From positions 1 to 12,925 of the forward strand of contig NWUY0304722595.1 in assembly GCA_004151065.3 (NCBI GenBank): 12,925 nt of DNA. The letters are read 5' to 3'. Position 1 is the stretch's first letter. The number at the start of each line of letters is the position of its first letter. A program made the position numbers and the translations under genes. Under the pieces are notes generated by a model, which ran no database searches, was not told where the DNA came from, and worked only from the letters and a program-made list of their open reading frames with translations. Shown here one piece after another: positions 9,192 to 12,925 of the stretch. Source of the DNA: Larix sibirica. Taxonomy: Eukaryota > Streptophyta > Pinopsida > Pinales > Pinaceae.

Positions 9192-10045
9192 TTCGATGGA
9201 CTAGCTAGTTCAGGTCGAATCCCTTTCATATGATACGGTTGTATTTACTTTAAGCAAGTGACAAGTTAAAATATATTTTTATGCATGTTTTCATTTTCTA
9301 CATTTGAATGGAAGAAGTACTTATTCTAGCTTATATCTAAGTAATTTCTTGTTCCTGTATGACATTGGATAAGGTCCCATCCAAGAAAAATTATAGGAAC
9401 TTGTTTCATTAGAGTAGATCTATTCTTTATGTCATTTATTAGTAAAAAAGAGTAGTTGTTGTAGAATTCTTTCATTTTGTATAAATTCCTAAATTTTTTG
9501 ATAGATCATTGTTTCTAGTTGTTTATGGGTAGAGTTATTTTAGGACCATTTCCTTACTTGCTATTTTAAGTTAAAAATGTCATTTCCTTCATACATATGA
9601 TCTCATCATCAATACTTGGTTTATGCTAGACACTCTGCTTGTTGTGACCACTTGAATCCATGAACCCGCAGCTTTTGAATGTCTGTATTCAATAACCAAA
9701 GGTCAAGTAATGGATAAATTTTACCAAAGTTTATAAACTGAATGTACAATCACTCTATGCATGTCTATGAAAGGATTGATAGAGAACTAAGTTCCAAGTA
9801 TAGAATTTGAGTCTTGTTTTCTTGAAACCCCTAGTTGGAATTTATTTCAAAATTTTCTTTTGTGATTGTTCCATTGGTTAAAGTAGGATTCTTATAGTAC
9901 TAGACATTTCATTCCTTTTGTAGTTCCATATATTTGGTAGGACCCTCAAAAGTTTGCATGAATCTTTGGGTTGACAATTAAGAGTAAAGGTTTAGATACA
10001 ACACTCTTGCTATTGTATTGTCTAATTTCGATATGGTATTATTGT

Positions 10046-10058
10046 TGATATTAGAGCC
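10046..10058 (+). promoter_or_regulatory. Alternative primer-binding site resembling the initiator tRNA-Met type
   Basis: TGATATTAGAGCC differs from the well-known plant PBS TGGTATCAGAGCC (complement of the initiator tRNA-Met 3' end) at two of 13 positions, one G to A and one C to T. The match stops there, and the following bases do not extend the complementarity. It lies 10 bases upstream of the tRNA-Asp-type site. Only one of the two is expected to have been used. Confidence 0.35.
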
Positions 10059-10068
10059 CACCACTTTT

Positions 10069-10086
10069 TGGCGTCATTGCCAAGGA
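10069..10086 (+). promoter_or_regulatory. Decayed primer-binding site, tRNA-Asp type
   Basis: TGGCGTCATTGCCAAGGA matches the tRNA-Asp(GUC)-complementary PBS TGGCGCCGTTGCCGGGGA at 14 of 18 positions. All four differences are C-to-T or G-to-A, in CG or CNG contexts, as expected from 5-methylcytosine deamination. It is preceded by TTTT, as is common in Athila/Tat-type plant gypsy elements, which typically use this primer. It defines the 3' side of the LTR and the start of the internal region of element 2. Confidence 0.62.
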
Positions 10087-10373
10087 GGCATTCCAAACCA
10101 CAAGGGGAACTGAAAAGATTAATTAGCCCAATTTCTTTTCATTTTCATATTACTAATAGGTTGTCACTGGAGAAGGAGAATAGTATCATGAATAGCATTC
10201 ACTTCAAGTAGGTTTCTCCTTCTCTTTATAAAGTTAGTTTCATTTTTTCAGTTTGTAGAAGGAGATTAGACACTTATTTCATAAAAAAATAATTTTTTTA
10301 AAACCAACCCACAAAATCCTTACAAAAATCTAAAAAATCTAAAAAGAGAAAAAAAATTCCTTACCTAACATGA
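10087..10373 (+). other. Leader between primer-binding site and gag 2
   Basis: Untranslated leader of element 2. It contains an 11-bp perfect inverted repeat, GAGAAGGAGAA (10170-10180) and TTCTCCTTCTC (10214-10224), with a 33-base loop. A third AGAAGGAGA follows at about 10258. The last 100 bases are A-rich and unstructured up to the ATG. In retroelements this interval usually holds RNA packaging or dimerisation signals, so the stem is a reasonable candidate, but that is inference. Confidence 0.5.
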
Positions 10374-12160
10374 ATGCCTAGAGCTATGGATGAGTTTGGT
10401 CAATTTTTTCCAAGGACTCCCATTCGGACCAACCCAAGTTCAAGCCATACGAGAGAGGAGGAAGAGAGTGTTAAATAAAATCCAGACGTTAACTCCCCTC
10501 CTTTCCAACATATGAGATGATAATTTGGTCTCGTTGACTCTACCTTAGGAGAAGAAAACAATAATTCCTCTATCAATCAAGAATTTGAGGTAGATAACCC
10601 AATAGAATAAGAAGAATACCACATAATATTTGACTTTTCCATCATGGGGACAATGATAATGAGGAAAGAATGAAAAATATCAACATTGCTTCCCTACCTA
10701 ATTTCCATGGCATGATCTTTGAATATCCATACACCTTCTTAATTGAAATTGAGGTGGTCTATAGAACCTATGATTACACCCTGGATTCCTAGAAACTCAA
10801 TCTTTTTCCCTCTACTTTAAATGATTCTTCCTTGAGATGGTTCATGAGATTAGAATCCAATAGCATAACTTCCTGGGATCAAATGAAGGATACCTTCATA
10901 GAACAATATGGATATTACTGCAAAGCTAGGGAAACCAAGGATGAAATTTTTAGAATGGCGCAAGGAGAAAATGACTCATTGGAGGACTATGAAGAAAGAT
11001 TCTAGCTTATTTACAAGAAATATCATAGCTACACCTTAGATGAGGAGTCTCTAAAGATCGTAATCCTATGGGGAATTAGGGAAGAGCTTCTAGAAACACT
11101 AAACCTCTTATCCAATGGTGACATCTACCAATTGGACTGTGATGAAATCAAGAATATCTTTAAGAATCATTCTACATCCATAAGGAAGAATCCTAGGGGA
11201 AGAAACCTTCCTTTTCAATCATCCAAACCCTCTAGTTATACCCTTACTAAATATGATATAGGGACCCTATTGGATGATATGAAGTCAGATATCTTGCACT
11301 CCTTAGCACTGCAAGTGGACTTCATGCAAGAAAATATGAAGAAGGAGGAATTTGATAAGGCCTTATCAATCTTTTGTTCCACTTACAGAGCCAAGAACAA
11401 GAAAAATGAATGCTCATTAGGCTTGATGAAAGTTAGTGCCAAGACTATTGAATGGTGTGTAATTTTCTCTAACAAACATCCTACCAACAAATTTCTATAC
11501 CTGGCCCCTCTTAAGGCCAGTCTTTATGATCCAGAAGGAATAGAAAATCCTCTCTACTATATAAACCCTAGGAGACCAGGGCCACCAAGGCCTTTTCAAA
11601 ATCCTTATGGAAAGTCACACTACCAAAATTTTTAGGGTAAGAAACCTTATTATGCATGTGGGAAACCACCCTATCAACAACCTTATAGCTGACCTACATT
11701 TCAGCCAACTTATGGACAATAGATTTTTTTGAATTCCTATGAGTAGCAACCCTATTCTACACCTCAATGGACATTGAGTGCACAAGCCCCATATTTATTG
11801 AATCAATGGAAAAATATTCAAGCAATACCTCCTGCATATGGCCCAAATTTCCCTCCTATAGAGTGGAGGCCAAACCAACAAAAACCTGTTCTCGTGCCTC
11901 CTCTAGTAACTAGCACCAATTAGCAGCATGCCCAAAACTTTGCTCAATCAACACCTAGGATACCTCTTCCAACAAAAACAGATCCAAATCCAAACAATAG
12001 TAAAGGTCATTCGGTGTATAAGAATGAGGTGACACACTATACAACATATGCAGTAAATATAGTACAGGAAAATGAACTAAATATACGTTATGGAAAAATT
12101 GTGGCACATCCTCTTCCATCCGCTACCACAAAACAGTCAAAAAATCCTCTTCCCATGAAA
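10374..12160 (+). pseudogene. Decayed Ty3/gypsy gag gene (element 2)
   Basis: Gag forms the particle of the retrotransposon. I place the start at ATG 10374 (MPRAMDEFGQFFPRTP), the first ATG whose frame is compatible with an acidic N-terminal region reaching about 10630. The frame then shifts near 10611-10640 and stays constant from HHGDNDNEERMKNIN (10640) to 12160. The Retrotrans_gag-like core at 10690-11130 shows LPNFHG, LNLFPSTLNDSSLRWFMRL, ITSWDQMKDTFIEQY, the DSLEDYEERF segment and LLETLNLLSNGDIYQL. The C-terminal part (11540-11960) is rich in Pro, Tyr, Gln and Asn, with no zinc knuckle seen. In-frame stops are at 10476, 10518, 10521, 10608, 10790, 11003, 11633, 11690, 11720, 11744 and 11921. 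The longest open piece is 11132-11635. This gag is clearly different from the one at 470-2259. Confidence 0.87.
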
Positions 12161-12813
12161 TAAATAACCCTCATGAGTAACAACCTATGTAAGAGGAGAA
12201 GGATATAGGAGATCCACCATCTCCTTCTCTCCCTTTTCCCCAAATATTTCAACCTAAATAGATAGAGAATCCTGAAAAACCTCTCTTGGGGGAACTCAAA
12301 AATCTGTGTCAAAATACCACTCTTGTAGGCCATTAAAGAGATCCCAATATACATTCATCTCATTAGGGATACATGTATAAAATGTCCAAGGAGAAAGTGA
12401 AAGGACTCTTCCACCATAAACATAGTGGGGAAGTTAGCAAACTTGATGTTAGGAAAAGTTATCAATCCAAAATATGTTGATCCTGGAAGTCCCATAGTAG
12501 ATGTACATATTGGAGGAAATCTAATATAGAAAACCCTCATTGACTTAGGTGCATCAATAAACGTTATGACCAAGAACACTATGCTAAAATAGAATATTCA
12601 AAACCTCCTAAGGCATACCACTATAGTTCTACAACTAGCATATACCTCTACTATCTATCCTAAAAGAATGCTAGAAGATATAATGGTCCCTATAGACTCA
12701 TGGCAATATCCTACTGATTTTATTCTCCTCACACAAAATCTAAGCTCGGTGGATACCCCCTTATACTTGGAAGGCCTTGGCTTGCAACAATTGATGCACA
12801 TATTAGTTGTAGG
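12157..12813 (+). pseudogene. Decayed retrotransposon aspartic protease (retropepsin) region of element 2
   Basis: Retropepsins cut the Gag-Pol polyprotein. Reading resumes one frame over from gag at 12157, with stops at 12178, 12190 and 12259, through EKPLLGELKNLC. A 2-base loss in a GT run at about 12306-12310 then shifts the frame. The domain follows: VGKLANLMLGKV, YVDPGSPIVDVHIGG, the catalytic loop LIDLGASINVM (12536-12568, Asp at 12542-12544; the D-[TL]-G-A-S signature has Leu in place of the usual Thr/Ser, which is common in plant gypsy), STIYPKRMLEDIMVPIDSW, and, after a one-base slip in the C run 12756-12760, ILGRPWLATIDAHI (12763-12804). Further stops are at 12326, 12398, 12527 and 12590. 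The domain order is gag then protease, normal for Ty3/gypsy. Reverse transcriptase should follow beyond the window. Confidence 0.86.
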
Positions 12814-12925
12814 TAGGGGGACCAGGGATCAAATTTGAAGGGTTGGTCTTAATTTCAATTTGAAGGGTATATATTTGTGTTGCACTTAGAAAGGATGAAA
12901 AGATTTAAAAAAAATCACATTTCAT
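12814..12925 (+). other. Decayed continuation after the protease, with a 12-bp direct repeat
   Basis: Beyond the TAG at 12814 the expected linker towards reverse transcriptase is not clearly readable. AATTTGAAGGGT occurs at 12832-12843 and again at 12857-12868, 25 bp apart, suggesting a small local duplication that disrupts the frame. The last bases are A/T-rich and carry no further motif. Confidence 0.5.

Larger units (their letters stand above)
8567..10045 (+). mobile_element. Probable long terminal repeat (about 1.5 kb) of a Ty3/gypsy element
   Basis: The left boundary is the TG of TGTTGATGGCC at 8567, right after a polypurine tract. TG at 8570 is an alternative. The right boundary is not sharp: it must fall before the primer-binding site at 10069, or before 10046 if the other candidate site is used, and I could not identify a clean terminal CA. 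Inside are a repeated 18-bp motif (8866-8947), a G-box, a plausible TATA element at 9184 and a small AACACA-TTA-TGTGTT hairpin at 9121-9135. These fit U3, with transcription starting around 9210-9220 and R-U5 after it. A 102-codon open stretch at 8704-9012 lies wholly in U3 and has no recognisable domain. A second LTR copy for comparison is not in the window, so this rests on flanking sites rather than on a matched pair. Confidence 0.6.
8567..12925 (+). mobile_element. 5' part of a decayed Ty3/gypsy LTR retrotransposon (element 2), Athila/Tat-like
   Basis: In order it contains an LTR, a tRNA-Asp-type PBS, a leader, gag and a protease, all on the + strand, and it is cut by the window edge. The PBS type and the DLGAS / LGRPWLAT protease style favour the non-chromovirus Athila/Tat side of Ty3/gypsy. 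No chromodomain or integrase can be checked because pol lies outside. Many nonsense changes and at least four frameshifts mean it cannot be autonomous. Confidence 0.7.

Noticed and set aside
12088-12579. Two minus-strand open stretches at the right end
   Set aside because: They are antisense to the gag-protease junction and protease domain, which are readable on the + strand.
1-12925. CRISPR array, bacterial defence system or phage-like operon
   Set aside because: There are no spaced identical repeats, no compact operon and no prokaryotic gene signals. All coding remnants are plant retrotransposon genes.

Overview
The window looks like intergenic heterochromatin from a seed plant with a large, retrotransposon-rich nuclear genome. 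It is AT-rich and visibly poor in CpG. It holds two different decayed Ty3/gypsy gag genes, an aspartic protease remnant, a long terminal repeat with plant-type priming sites, and several worn tandem arrays. The gag and protease wording resembles families I associate with gymnosperms, but that is recollection and does not place the species. I found no host protein gene, tRNA, rRNA, CRISPR array or bacterial-type operon.

Layout, all on the + strand. (1) Bases 1-2259 hold an upstream stretch and then a broken gag gene: a Gly/Ser/Asn-rich N-terminal half, a Retrotrans_gag-like core at about 1380-1860, a Lys-rich stretch and a damaged CCHC zinc knuckle at 2214-2253. (2) Bases 2260-8550 are about 6.3 kb with no recognisable coding region. 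They contain a (GAA)7 microsatellite, a roughly 67-bp degenerate array (4764-5135), a fold-back (6776-6902), a 101-bp array (about 6915-7315), a 65-bp direct-repeat pair (7875-8074) and a triplicated 48-bp unit (8251-8395). (3) A G-rich polypurine tract (8557-8562) lies directly before a probable LTR that starts TGTTG at 8567 and ends shortly before 10069. (4) Downstream of the LTR come a decayed tRNA-Asp-type primer-binding site (10069-10086), a leader with an 11-bp stem, a second and different gag (from 10374) and a retropepsin domain (about 12311-12804).

Before they decayed, the genes of the second element would have worked as one unit. The LTR drives a transcript, a tRNA primes at the PBS, gag forms the particle and protease processes the polyprotein. 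Reverse transcriptase and integrase would lie beyond the right edge. The element is dead: 19 in-frame stops, 11 of them TAG, and a few small indels interrupt it. One LTR has a PPT on its left and a PBS on its right, which suggests tandem or nested copies rather than a single simple insertion. I see nothing that clearly amounts to a new functional system. The more unusual points are this junction, the two PBS-like sites, the contrasting stop-codon spectra of the two gags, and the repeat-rich, pol-less 6 kb between them.
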